Assembly (NCBI RefSeq): GCF_020171625.1
Contig: NZ_JAIUZY010000001.1
Coordinates: 372,001 to 436,000 of the forward strand
Length of the DNA: 64,000 nucleotides
Source of the DNA: Salipiger bermudensis
GTDB taxonomy: Bacteria; Pseudomonadota; Alphaproteobacteria; Rhodobacterales; Rhodobacteraceae
Direction: 5' to 3'
Positions 8,631 through 16,516 of the stretch are shown here, one piece after another. Each line of letters starts with the position of its first letter. Position 1 is the first letter of the stretch. The notes beneath the pieces were generated by a model. The model had not been told where the DNA came from. It made no database searches and was given only the letters and a program-made list of their open reading frames with translations. The position numbers and the translations under genes were made by a program.

Positions 8631-9461
8631 TCAGGAATAGAGCGGTTGCAATCCCATCTGCATGTGCAGCTGGTTGACCACCAGTTCCGACAGCCCCATC
8701 GCCTTGGCCAGCCGGTCGAGATACCCGGCCTCGGCATCGGTATCGACGCGGATGGTCATCAGCGAGGCGGCATAGACCTGTGCCTTCTGCGCCTCCGGCG
8801 TTTCGGCCGCGAGGGTTTCGGGATCGACCTTGGCGGCAAGCTGGGTCTTCACGAAGGCGAGGTCCTCGGCGGTGGCGTCCTCGCCCAGAGTCTCGAGGAT
8901 CTTGGCCTGTTCCGCCTTGTCGATGCCGCCGTCCGATTTCGCGGCCTGGATCATCGCGCGCAGCATCAGCCCGGCGGCCTGCTCGGCCTCGGGCGGGGTG
9001 TCGGCGGTGCTGACCTGGTCGAGCATCGCGCCGACGCCCTTGCCGCTCATCGCGGCGGCCCCTCCGGCGGCGGCAAAGAGCGCCGGCAGCCCGGCGCCGC
9101 CGTCGCCCGAGAGCGCCGAGAGCAGCCCGCCCTTTGGGCTGCCAGCGTCCGAAGGCGAAAGGCCCGCCCCGCCGAACATCGCGCCGAAGCCGCCCTCCTG
9201 CATCTTGCGCATCATCTCCTGCAGCGGGTTGGCCGAGCCGGTCTCCTGGAACTTGGCCATCATCTCCTGCAGCGGCGTGGCGGCGTCGCCGGACCAGATC
9301 TTGCCCATCTGCGATTGCAGGTTGGTGCCGGGCTCGCTGCCCTTGACCTGCGCGCCGCCGCCAAGCAGGGCGCCGGGGCCGCCGCCGCCGGACAGCTTGT
9401 CGACGCCTCGTGCCGCGGCGTAGCCGATGGCGAGCTTCGCCAGCGTACCCATCAATGACAT
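8631..9461 (-). CDS. DUF533 (YebE-like, TerB-fold) protein
   Basis: A 276-residue protein of the DUF533 family. The N-terminus has a short hydrophobic stretch (LMGTLAKLAIGYAAARGVD), then a Gly/Pro/Gln-rich variable linker. The C-terminal half (about 150-270) is the helical TerB-like domain with AGLMLRAMIQAAKSDGGIDK and DLAFVKTQLAAKVDPETLA. The Asp-rich turn DGGIDKAEQ is typical of the metal-binding DUF533/TerB fold. The family has no established function; E. coli YebE is envelope-associated. TerB relatives occur in tellurite loci, and trgAB lies 5 kb away, but no functional link can be claimed. It is transcribed as a single gene with a terminator behind it. Confidence 0.85.
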   Translation of the reverse strand: MSLMGTLAKLAIGYAAARGVDKLSGGGGPGALLGGGAQVKGSEPGTNLQSQMGKIWSGDAATPLQEMMAKFQETGSANPLQEMMRKMQEGGFGAMFGGAGLSPSDAGSPKGGLLSALSGDGGAGLPALFAAAGGAAAMSGKGVGAMLDQVSTADTPPEAEQAAGLMLRAMIQAAKSDGGIDKAEQAKILETLGEDATAEDLAFVKTQLAAKVDPETLAAETPEAQKAQVYAASLMTIRVDTDAEAGYLDRLAKAMGLSELVVNQLHMQMGLQPLYS

Positions 9462-9594
9462 GGTGTCCTCCTCCCGAACTGGTCTCCGTTGGCCTCACCT
9501 TGGCAGAAAGCCCCCGCGCGGGGGAAGGAAAAACGCCCGGACCTCGTGCGGGCATTCGCTTGACGCCCCGCGCGGTTCGGTGTTGAGCCGTGGC

Positions 9595-10476
9595 ATGACA
9601 CTTCGCAAGTCCATGGATCTCGCCGGTGCGGCGGGGCTGATCGGGTTCTCGACGCTGCTGGCGTTCAACCAGGTCGTCGTGAAACTCACCAATGACGGTA
9701 TCTCGCCGGTGCTCTCCGCCGGGCTGCGCTCGGCGGTCGGGGTGCTGGTTCTGGGGCTCTGGATCGCGTGGCGGCGCCCCGGGGCGCTCGCGGGCATGGC
9801 GCAGGCCAAGGCCGGCGGGCTGCTGCTCGGGCTGCTGTTCTCGGCCGAATTCATGGCGCTGTTCACAGCGCTCGACTACACCACCGTGTCGCGCGGCTCG
9901 ATCGTGTTTTACTCGATGCCGGTCTGGCTGGCCCTCGCAGCGCATCTCTGGCTGCCCGGAGAGCGGCTGACCCGCGCCCGCCTGCTGGGCCTGCTGCTGG
10001 CGATGGCAGGCGTGGGCTGGGCGCTGTGGGATCCGCAGAGCCGCAGTGCAGGCGACTGGCGCGGCGATGCGCTGGCCCTGCTCGCCTCGCTGCTCTGGGC
10101 CGGGATCGTACTCACGGTGCGCCTGGGGCGGGCCGAGCGCCTGAGCGCCGAGGCGCAACTGATGTGGCAGGTGGCAGTCTCGGCGCTGATCCTGCCGGTG
10201 CTGGCGCCGTTCTTCGGCCCGCTCCTGCGCGCGCCCACGGCGCTGCACTGGGGCGGCGTGCTGTTCCAGGGCATCGTGGTCGTCGGTGTGGGATTCACCT
10301 TCTGGATGGGCGTGATGAAGCGTTACCGCGCCTCCGACGTGGCCGCCTTCAGCTTCCTGTCGCCGGTGCTGGCGGTCGGCATGGGCTGGCTGCTGCTGGG
10401 CGAGCCGGTGGGGCCGAACTTCCTCGGCGCGCTGGTGCTGGTGGCGGCGGGGATCGTGCTGATCAACCGCCGCTGA
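9595..10476 (+). CDS. EamA/DMT-superfamily transporter (second, distinct copy)
   Basis: A 293-residue, ten-helix drug/metabolite transporter with two EamA repeats. The first repeat has GFSTLLAFNQVVVKLTNDG and the second ends in LGEPVGPNFLGALVLVAAG, the usual terminal helix with the G-E-P motif. It begins at ATG 9595 just before the first helix; the longer frame from 9427 crosses the DUF533 promoter region and is not used. Sequence identity to the transporter at 7657-8550 is only family-level, so this is not a recent duplication. Substrate unknown. Convergent with selO, nine bases apart. Confidence 0.88.
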   Translation: MTLRKSMDLAGAAGLIGFSTLLAFNQVVVKLTNDGISPVLSAGLRSAVGVLVLGLWIAWRRPGALAGMAQAKAGGLLLGLLFSAEFMALFTALDYTTVSRGSIVFYSMPVWLALAAHLWLPGERLTRARLLGLLLAMAGVGWALWDPQSRSAGDWRGDALALLASLLWAGIVLTVRLGRAERLSAEAQLMWQVAVSALILPVLAPFFGPLLRAPTALHWGGVLFQGIVVVGVGFTFWMGVMKRYRASDVAAFSFLSPVLAVGMGWLLLGEPVGPNFLGALVLVAAGIVLINRR

Positions 10477-10485
10477 GCCGCTCCC

Positions 10486-11904
10486 TCAGGTCCCGCAGAA
10501 GGTGGCCGGGACGATCTCGTCCTCGGTCGGCGGATGCCGTAGCTCCTCGGCCTCGGGCTGGTCGTCATAGGGCCGGGCCAGCACCGCGTTCAGGTGATGA
10601 AAATAGCGCTCGTCGCCGTCGACCGCAGCGGCGATCATCTGCTCGATGCGGTGGTTGCGCGGGATGAAGGCGGGGTTGCTGCGCCGCATCAGCCCCTCCG
10701 GGTCGGGCTCGTCCGCGATGCGCTCGCGCCAGCGCGCCTCCCAGCCGTCGAACGCGGCGCGGTCGGTGAACTGATCGCGCGCGTTATCCTCGAGCAGGGC
10801 CCGGAAGGTGTTGGTGAAATCCGCCTGACCCTTGTGCATGAGGTCGAGCAGCTCGCCGATCAGCGCGGCATCGCCGGGCTCCGGGTCGGCAAGGCCGATC
10901 TTGGCACCGAAGCGCTTGAGCCACGCGGCGCGAAGCAGGTCCGCCATGCCGTGCACGATCTCGGTGAAGGCCTTCACGCCATCGTCGGCATCGGGCATCA
11001 GCGGCACCAGCGCGGTGGCGAGCTGCGCCATGTTCCAGACGATGATGTCGGGCTGGGCCGAGTAGGCGTAGCGCCCGTGGCGGTCGATCGAGGAGTACAC
11101 CTGATTGGGATCGTAGCGGTCCATAAAGGCGCAGGGGCCGTAATCGATGGTCTCGCCAGAGAGCGTGCAGTTGTCGGTGTTCATCACGCCGTGGATGAAG
11201 CCGAGGCTCAGCCACTGCGCCACCAGCGTCGCCTGCCGCTCGCAGACCCTGGCGAGCAGCTCGTCGGGGCTGGTTACGCCGGGATAGTGCCGATCGACGG
11301 TGTAGTCGTAGAGGGTCTGCAGCTCCTCGTACTGCCCGCGGGCGGAGAAGAACTGGAAGGTGCCGACGCGGATATGGCTCTGCGCCACGCGGGTGAGCAC
11401 GGCGCCGGGCAGGGGGCGTTCGCGCAGGATGTCCTCCCCGGTGCGAACTGCCGCCAGCGCCCGCGTGGTCGGCACGCCGAGCGCGTGCATCGCCTCGCTC
11501 ACGACGTACTCGCGCAGCACCGGCCCGAGCCAGGCGCGCCCGTCGCCGCGCCGCGAGTAGGGCGTGGGGCCAGAGCCCTTGAGCTGGATGTCGCGGCGCG
11601 TCCCGTGCGTGTCCACCACTTCGCCCAGGAGCAGCGCGCGCCCGTCACCCAGTTGCGGAGAAAAGCCTCCGAACTGGTGGCCGGCATAGGCCTGCGCCAG
11701 CGGGTCGGCGCCGTCGGGCAGCACGTTGCCGGCAAAGATCGGCCCGAGCCGCGGGTCATCGCTGCCGGTGATGCCGAGCTCGCCGGCCAGGGCCTCGTTG
11801 AAGGCGATGAGCGTCGGCTGCGCCGCGGTGGCGGGCTTGAGCTTGGTGTAGAAGGCGCCGGGCAGGCGGGCGTAGCTGTTGTCGAAGGGGATGTGCAGGG
11901 TCAT
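10486..11904 (-). CDS. selO: SelO family protein adenylyltransferase (YdiU/UPF0061)
   Basis: A 472-residue pseudokinase-fold enzyme. Family members transfer AMP from ATP to Ser/Thr/Tyr of target proteins and protect against oxidative stress. Visible hallmarks are FSPQLGDGRALLLGEVVD, QLKGSGPTPYSRRGDGRAWLG (read as two overlapping segments) and HGVMNTDNCTLSGETIDYGP, the inverted kinase-like catalytic loop with the metal-binding Asn and Asp. A single cysteine sits three residues from the C-terminus (FCGT), where eukaryotic SelO has selenocysteine and E. coli SelO a redox cysteine. The start at 11904 (MTLHIPFDNSYARLPGAFY) matches family N-termini; the long upstream extension is a repeat-rich spacer. 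Divergent from pirin. Confidence 0.92.
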   Translation of the reverse strand: MTLHIPFDNSYARLPGAFYTKLKPATAAQPTLIAFNEALAGELGITGSDDPRLGPIFAGNVLPDGADPLAQAYAGHQFGGFSPQLGDGRALLLGEVVDTHGTRRDIQLKGSGPTPYSRRGDGRAWLGPVLREYVVSEAMHALGVPTTRALAAVRTGEDILRERPLPGAVLTRVAQSHIRVGTFQFFSARGQYEELQTLYDYTVDRHYPGVTSPDELLARVCERQATLVAQWLSLGFIHGVMNTDNCTLSGETIDYGPCAFMDRYDPNQVYSSIDRHGRYAYSAQPDIIVWNMAQLATALVPLMPDADDGVKAFTEIVHGMADLLRAAWLKRFGAKIGLADPEPGDAALIGELLDLMHKGQADFTNTFRALLEDNARDQFTDRAAFDGWEARWRERIADEPDPEGLMRRSNPAFIPRNHRIEQMIAAAVDGDERYFHHLNAVLARPYDDQPEAEELRHPPTEDEIVPATFCGT

Positions 11905-11975
11905 GGCCCAGAGATAACCGCTCGCGCGCGGAAAGAAAGGCCCCATCCGCGCAAGCTCTGACCTGCGCCCCATTG

Positions 11976-12246
11976 CAGAGGCACGGTGCGCCTCCTCTCT
12001 GCGTCCCGAATATGATCGGCCCGAGGTCCACGGGGCGGGCCACAGGTCAGGCGCGCCGCTTCCTCCCGACCGACCGCGCCCAGGCCGGGGCCGGTGCGCA
12101 GCTCCCGTCTCCTCTACGTCCCAAATACACACGGCCCGAAGTTCGCCACAGGCGCCCCGCCGGCCCAACCCGACCAAGCTGCGCCCACGCCGGGGCCGGT
12201 GCGTGGCTCCGATCTTCTCTACGTTCCAAATACTCACGACGCAGCG
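11976..12246. repeat. Three imperfect tandem copies of a ~105-bp intergenic unit
   Basis: Copies at 12084-12133 and 12189-12238 share 43 of 50 positions by my hand alignment and are exactly 105 bases apart. Each contains GCCGGGGCCGGTGCG, then CTCTACGTYCCAAATAC, then ACG. A third, more diverged copy (CTCTCTGCGTCCCGAATAT) lies another 105 bases upstream at about 11979. The core CTCTACGTnnnAAATAC resembles the dispersed element found elsewhere in the window (for example 38805-38837) but lacks its hairpin. Confidence 0.7.
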
Positions 12247-12314
12247 CCCGCCACCGGAGAGACCTCGATCAGGCGCGCGCCAACCGCAATCTATTCGCGC
12301 AAATGCGCACATGA

Positions 12315-12345
12315 TTAGCGCATATATGGGTCTATCGTGCGCTAA
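12315..12345. promoter_or_regulatory. Perfect 8-bp inverted repeat in the pirin promoter region
   Basis: TTAGCGCA at 12315-12322 and TGCGCTAA at 12338-12345 are exact reverse complements separated by 15 bases. A further half-site-like ACGCGCTA follows at 12349-12356. The arms are 23 bases centre to centre, about two helical turns, as expected for a dimeric regulator. It lies 45-75 bases upstream of the pirin start in an AT-rich stretch. The regulator is unknown; MarR- or LysR-type proteins are the usual partners of pirin genes. Confidence 0.5.
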
Positions 12346-12389
12346 ATAACGCGCTATCTTATCCTTATCATCCTGAGAGGAGACATCCC

Positions 12390-13322
12390 ATGAGCTGGAA
12401 CCCCGCGCTGGACCCGCATTGCCCCACCGGAGACGAAGTTGACGCCATCGACACGCTGATCGTGCCGCGGGCTCGAGATCTTGGCGGCTTCGAGGTGCGC
12501 CGCGCGCTGCCTGCGCCGAAGCGGCAGATGGTCGGCCCGTTCATCTTCTTCGACCAGATGGGCCCGGCCGAGTTCCTGCCGACGCGCGGCCTTGATGTGC
12601 GGCCGCACCCGCATATCGGGCTGGCGACGATCTCCTACCTGTTTCGGGGAAGGATGCATCACCGCGACAGCCTCGGAACCGATGCCTGGATCGAGCCGGG
12701 CGCGGTGAACTGGATGGTGGCGGGTCACGGCATCACCCATTCCGAGCGCACCGATGACAAGACACAGGTCGATCCGATGCCGTTCTTCGGCATTCAGACC
12801 TGGGTGGCGCTGCCGAAGGATCACGAGGACCGCGCACCGCTGTTCCAGCACGCCGCGGCCGATGCGCTGCCTTACCTTGAGGGCGAGGGCAAGTCGGTCC
12901 GCCTGATCCTCGGTGACGCCTGGGGCGAGCACGCCCCGGTCGAGACCGCCTCGCAGATGTTCTATGCCGACGCGGTGCTCGAGGCCGGTGCGGCGATCCC
13001 GATGCCCGACAACCACGAGGACCGCGGCGTCTACGTGGTCGAGGGGGCGGTGGAGCAGGCCGGAACCACCTATGAGGCCGGCCAGATGATGGTGTTCCGC
13101 CCCGGCGATCGGGTGTCGCTGCGAGCCGGCCCGAATGGCGCTCGGGTGATGTTGCTGGGCGGCGAGACGCTGGAGGGGCCGCGCTATATCTGGTGGAACT
13201 TCGTGGCGTCCTCGAAGGAGCGCATCGAGGAGGCCAAGGAGGCGTGGCGCCGGGGCGACTGGGACAACGGGCGCTTTCACCTGCCGCCCGGGGATGACGC
13301 GGAGTTCATCCCTCTGCCGTGA
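12390..13322 (+). CDS. Pirin family protein (bicupin)
   Basis: A 310-residue bicupin. The N-terminal cupin has the conserved metal-binding cluster in RPHPHIGLATISY (about residues 70-82) and GHGITHSERT with further His and Glu ligands. The C-terminal cupin contains EDRGVYVVEGAVEQAG. Family members bind iron; some have quercetinase activity and others act as redox-sensing co-regulators, so the role here is not fixed. A strong ribosome-binding site (AGAGGAG) lies 7-13 bases before the ATG. It is a single gene, divergent from selO, with a candidate operator upstream. Confidence 0.9.
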   Translation: MSWNPALDPHCPTGDEVDAIDTLIVPRARDLGGFEVRRALPAPKRQMVGPFIFFDQMGPAEFLPTRGLDVRPHPHIGLATISYLFRGRMHHRDSLGTDAWIEPGAVNWMVAGHGITHSERTDDKTQVDPMPFFGIQTWVALPKDHEDRAPLFQHAAADALPYLEGEGKSVRLILGDAWGEHAPVETASQMFYADAVLEAGAAIPMPDNHEDRGVYVVEGAVEQAGTTYEAGQMMVFRPGDRVSLRAGPNGARVMLLGGETLEGPRYIWWNFVASSKERIEEAKEAWRRGDWDNGRFHLPPGDDAEFIPLP

Positions 13323-13339
13323 GGGGCGTTCGGCTTGCG

Positions 13340-13469
13340 GGGTCAGAACACCCGCGTCAAAGCCGGAGAGACCGGGACACGGACGCAATTGTCTGCCGCC
13401 GGGGGAGGATGCGGACTTCTTCTCTCCGCCGTGAAAGGCGATCCACGCAGGGTCAGAACACCCGCGTCA
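13340..13469. repeat. Perfect 20-bp direct repeat flanking a 90-bp segment
   Basis: The same 20 bases occur at 13340-13359 and 13450-13469 (gggtcagaacacccgcgtca). The second copy includes the last codons and stop of the minus-strand GNAT gene (Thr-Arg-Val-Phe-stop). The 90 bases between them show no coding character. The first copy lies 18 bases behind the pirin stop, so the block fills the convergent spacer. Confidence 0.75.
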
Positions 13470-13899
13470 TTGCCACACTGCGTTCGCGCGGCTTCAGGCG
13501 CGCGCGGCGGAAGAATCCCTGAAGGCGCTCGTCGTCTCGGTCGATTTCGAGATGCAGCGCCGCGACGCCGCTGTCGCGCAGCCCGTTCGAGAGCGCGTGC
13601 AGGGCCTCTCCGCCCATCCCGCGACGGCGCACGGCGGGGCGGATGTAGAGCTCGTCGACTCGGGCATCGAGGCCGCCGAACTCGATGCTCCAGCCAAAGC
13701 TCACCACGACATAGCCCACAGGTGACTTGCGGGGGCCGATCAGCCAGATGGCGCCGTGGGGCTGGCCTTCGAGGATCGGCTCCAGCGCCGCCTGCACGTG
13801 CTGCGCATCGGTGCCGTAGCCCTGCTCGGCATGAAAGGCCGCGACGAGCGGCATCAGCCGGGCGAGATCGTCCAGGCCTGCCAGATGCAGTGATTTCAT
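13453..13899 (-). CDS. GNAT family N-acetyltransferase
   Basis: A 148-residue single-domain acetyltransferase. The acetyl-CoA-binding motif A is visible as VDELYIRPAVRRRGMGGEAL (R-R-x-G-x-G/A), followed by motif B. It has the usual GNAT N-terminus (LHLAGLDDLARLMPLVAAFH). The acceptor is unknown; candidates include amines, antibiotics or protein N-termini. Start chosen at 13899, where the ATG overlaps the stop of the upstream nucleoside hydrolase gene by four bases (ATGA), implying an operon with coupled translation. The longer frame to 13995 overlaps the hydrolase gene and is rejected. Confidence 0.88.
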   Translation of the reverse strand: MKSLHLAGLDDLARLMPLVAAFHAEQGYGTDAQHVQAALEPILEGQPHGAIWLIGPRKSPVGYVVVSFGWSIEFGGLDARVDELYIRPAVRRRGMGGEALHALSNGLRDSGVAALHLEIDRDDERLQGFFRRARLKPRERSVAMTRVF

Positions 13900-14834
13900 A
13901 GCCGTGCCAAACGTTCCGTCAGAAGGGTGAAGAATCCGTCCGCGTCGATGTCGCGGATGAAGGTGGCGTTGGGCGCGCGGTCGGTCACGCCCCACCAGTC
14001 GGCCACGGTCATGCCGCGGGTGAGATCGGAGACGGTCTCGATCTCGACATTGATGAAGCGGCCCGCGAAGAGCTCCGGCTTCAGCAGGTAGGCGGTCACG
14101 CAGGGGTCGTGCAGCGGCGCGCCGTCGGAGCCGTATTTCTCGCGGTCGAAGCGCTCGAAGAAATCGGTCATCTCGGCCACCGCGGTGCCGACCTTGGTGC
14201 CGAGCGCGCGGAAGGCGTCGTTGCGGGGCGGGGTGACGAGCGCCTTGTGGGTGGCGTCGAGCGGCAGCACGGTGATCGGGGCGCCGGAGCGGAACACCAG
14301 CTCGGCCGCTTCGGGGTCGACATAGATGTTGAACTCGGCCGCCGGAGTGATGTTGCCGACCTCGAAATAGGCGCCGCCCATCAACACGATCTCCTTCACC
14401 CGCGCGGCGATCTCGGGGGCGCGCTGGAAGGCGGTGGCGATGTTGGTAAGCGGGCCGAGCGGGCAGAGCGTGACCGTGCCCTCGGGCTCGGCGCGCAGCG
14501 TCTCGATGATGAAATCGACGCCGTGCTGTTCCTGCAGCGCCATGGTGGGGCCGGGCAGGTCGGGGCCGTCGAGCCCGGTCTTGCCGTGGACATGCTCGGC
14601 GGTGACGAGGTCATGCGCCAGGGGCCGGTCGCAGCCGGCGAACACCTTGATGTCCGGGCGGCCCGCCAGTTCGCAGACGATGCGCGCATTGCGCGCCGTC
14701 AGATCGAGCGGCACGTTGCCGGCGACGGCGGTGATGCCCAGCACCTCGAGTTCCTCGGGCGAGGCCAGCGCAAGCAGAATGGCAACCGCGTCGTCCTGAC
14801 CGGGATCTGTGTCGATGATGATTTTCTGGGCCAT
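13896..14834 (-). CDS. Nucleoside hydrolase (inosine/uridine-preferring family)
   Basis: A 312-residue nucleoside N-ribohydrolase, releasing base and ribose for salvage. The Ca-binding fingerprint KIIIDTDPGQDD (Asp8, Asp10, Asp14 and Asp15) opens the protein. VLMGGAYFEVGNITPAAEFN gives the conserved central loop with the metal/ribose ligands, and DPCVTAYLLKPE carries the C-terminal Asp/His-like region. Which base is preferred cannot be read from sequence. It is the first gene of a two-gene unit with the GNAT acetyltransferase, and divergent from zwf with a 221-base regulatory spacer. Confidence 0.92.
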   Translation of the reverse strand: MAQKIIIDTDPGQDDAVAILLALASPEELEVLGITAVAGNVPLDLTARNARIVCELAGRPDIKVFAGCDRPLAHDLVTAEHVHGKTGLDGPDLPGPTMALQEQHGVDFIIETLRAEPEGTVTLCPLGPLTNIATAFQRAPEIAARVKEIVLMGGAYFEVGNITPAAEFNIYVDPEAAELVFRSGAPITVLPLDATHKALVTPPRNDAFRALGTKVGTAVAEMTDFFERFDREKYGSDGAPLHDPCVTAYLLKPELFAGRFINVEIETVSDLTRGMTVADWWGVTDRAPNATFIRDIDADGFFTLLTERLARL

Positions 14835-14948
14835 GATCGTCCTCGGTTGGTTTCAGCCAGACAGGTCGCACGGAGGCCCCCGGCGTTCAAGGACCAAGCG
14901 CCTGCGACGGCAATTCGCTGCCGTGCAGAAAATTATGTCAGGTCAACA

Positions 14949-14976
14949 TTGCCGTTACCCAATGCGATGTTAGACT
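14949..14976 (+). promoter_or_regulatory. Candidate promoter of the zwf operon
   Basis: TTGCCG at 14949-14954 and TAGACT at 14971-14976 are spaced by 16 bases in a locally AT-rich stretch. Matches to the sigma-70 consensus are 4 of 6 at both boxes. The predicted start of transcription would lie about 25 bases upstream of the palindrome at 15009-15020, so a repressor bound there would block elongation or initiation. Confidence 0.35.
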
Positions 14977-15008
14977 CGCCTCGCAGATTGGGATAGGGAG
15001 TGGGCGCG

Positions 15009-15020
15009 GTTAGCGCTAAC
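15009..15020. promoter_or_regulatory. Perfect palindrome GTTAGCGCTAAC upstream of zwf (LacI-type operator)
   Basis: A 12-base perfect palindrome with the central AGCGCT core typical of LacI/GalR-family operators (a CG pair at the dyad). It lies 36 bases upstream of the preferred zwf start and downstream of a candidate promoter. This position suggests repression of zwf-pgl-pgi, relieved by a sugar or sugar-phosphate signal. No LacI-family gene is present in the window. Confidence 0.55.
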
Positions 15021-15055
15021 GATCAGCAATGCAAAGAATCGGAGACACACCCGAG

Positions 15056-16516
15056 ATGGTTTCCCGCGTCATTCCCGTCGAGCCTTTTGACCTCATCATC
15101 TTCGGGGGCACCGGTGATCTCGCCCGTCGCAAGATCCTGCCGGCCCTGTTCCGGCGCTTCTGCTCGGGCCAGATGCCCGAAGACAGCCGGGTGATCGGCG
15201 CCGCGCGCTCGGAGATGGACGATGCCGCCTTCCGCGACTTCACCCGCGAGGCGCTGGTCGAGTTCGGCAAGTCGCAGGCCGACAATTCCGAGGCCATCGA
15301 GGCGTTCCTGTCGCATCTGCATTACGTTCCCGTGGATGCCAAGGGCGAGGGCGGCTGGGACGCGCTCAAGAACCTGCTGCGCGAGGACGAGGGCATCGTG
15401 CGCGCCTATTACTTCTCGGTCGGTCCGAGCCTGTTCGCCGATCTCGCCGGGCAGGTGCGCAACCATGGCCTGTCGAACCGCGCCACCCGCATCGTCGTCG
15501 AGAAACCCTTCGGCCACGACCTCGAGAGCGCGCGCGCCCTGAACGAAGAGCTTGCGCAGTATTTCCACGAGGATCAGATCTACCGCATCGACCACTATCT
15601 CGGGAAAGAGACGGTTCAGAACCTGATGGCGGTACGCTTCGGCAACATGCTGTTCGAGCCTCTGTGGAACGCGCAATATGTCGACCACATCCAGATCACC
15701 GTGGCCGAGACCGTCGGCGTCGGCGGACGCGGCTCCTACTACGACAAGTCCGGTGCCATGCGCGACATGGTGCAGAACCACCTGATGCAGCTTCTGTGCC
15801 TGATCGCGATGGAACCTCCGGCGCGGTTCGAGGCCGACGCGGTGCGCGACGAGAAGCTCAAGGTGATCCGCGCGCTCGAGCCGGTCGATCCCGACCAGAT
15901 CGTGCGCGGGCAGTATACCTCCGACGGCGAGATGCCGTCCTACCGCGAGGATGCCGAGAACCCGACCTCCAAGACCGAGAGCTTCATCGCGCTGAAATGC
16001 TACGTGTCGAACTGGCGATGGGCCAACACGCCGTTCTATCTGCGCACCGGCAAGCGGTTGACGGCGCGCGCGTCCGAGATCGCGGTGGTGTTCAAGGAAA
16101 CGCCGCATTCGATCTTCGGCATTGACAGCGGCCGCCACCGCAACGTGCTCTCGATCCGCCTGCAGCCCAACGAGGGCATGACGCTCGGCGTCACCATCAA
16201 GGAGCCGGGGCCGGGCGGGATGCGGCTCGTGGACGTACCGCTCGACATGTCCTTCGCCGAGGCGCTGGGGCCGGAGGCCGAGGAGGTCACCGATGCCTAC
16301 GAGCGGCTGATCATGGACGTGATCCGCGGCAACCAGACGCTGTTCATGCGCGGCGACGAGGTCGAGGCCGCCTGGGCCTGGACCGATCCGCTGATCGAGG
16401 GCTGGGAACGCCGCGGCGACTCGCCCAAGCCCTACGACGCCGGAAGCGCCGGGCCGGACGATGCTGCCTTCCTCATCAATCGCGACGGGCGCCGCTGGCG
16501 CGGGATCAAGTCATGA
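15056..16516 (+). CDS. zwf: Glucose-6-phosphate 1-dehydrogenase
   Basis: Oxidises glucose-6-phosphate to 6-phosphogluconolactone with NADP+ or NAD+, the entry to the Entner-Doudoroff and pentose phosphate routes. A 486-residue protein. The nucleotide-binding loop is FGGTGDLARRK (Gly17-Lys26) and the catalytic motif is RIDHYLGKE (Arg177-Glu185), with the general-base region further on. Start: ATG 15056 has GGAG 11 bases upstream and gives the normal family N-terminus; the in-frame ATG at 15029 lacks a ribosome-binding site and starts nine bases behind the operator palindrome. First gene of zwf-pgl-pgi. Confidence 0.95.
   Translation: MVSRVIPVEPFDLIIFGGTGDLARRKILPALFRRFCSGQMPEDSRVIGAARSEMDDAAFRDFTREALVEFGKSQADNSEAIEAFLSHLHYVPVDAKGEGGWDALKNLLREDEGIVRAYYFSVGPSLFADLAGQVRNHGLSNRATRIVVEKPFGHDLESARALNEELAQYFHEDQIYRIDHYLGKETVQNLMAVRFGNMLFEPLWNAQYVDHIQITVAETVGVGGRGSYYDKSGAMRDMVQNHLMQLLCLIAMEPPARFEADAVRDEKLKVIRALEPVDPDQIVRGQYTSDGEMPSYREDAENPTSKTESFIALKCYVSNWRWANTPFYLRTGKRLTARASEIAVVFKETPHSIFGIDSGRHRNVLSIRLQPNEGMTLGVTIKEPGPGGMRLVDVPLDMSFAEALGPEAEEVTDAYERLIMDVIRGNQTLFMRGDEVEAAWAWTDPLIEGWERRGDSPKPYDAGSAGPDDAAFLINRDGRRWRGIKS

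Larger units (their letters stand above)
11905..12389. other. selO-pirin divergent spacer with tandem repeats
   Basis: A 485-base non-coding region between two divergent genes. The selO-proximal part is GC-rich and holds about three imperfect copies of a roughly 105-base unit (see repeat entry). The last 90 bases before pirin are clearly AT-richer and carry a perfect inverted repeat. No ORF with coding character is seen on either strand. Confidence 0.6.

Noticed and set aside
7657-10248. An 863-codon minus-strand open frame spanning two transporters and the DUF533 gene
   Set aside because: Only the last 298 codons are the EamA gene. The upstream part is antisense or out of frame with the DUF533 and second EamA genes and has Arg/Gly/His-rich composition. 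High GC keeps stops rare.
11976-12246. The tandem triplet as a CRISPR array
   Set aside because: Unit of about 105 bases with imperfect copies and related, not unique, intervening sequence; no cas genes.
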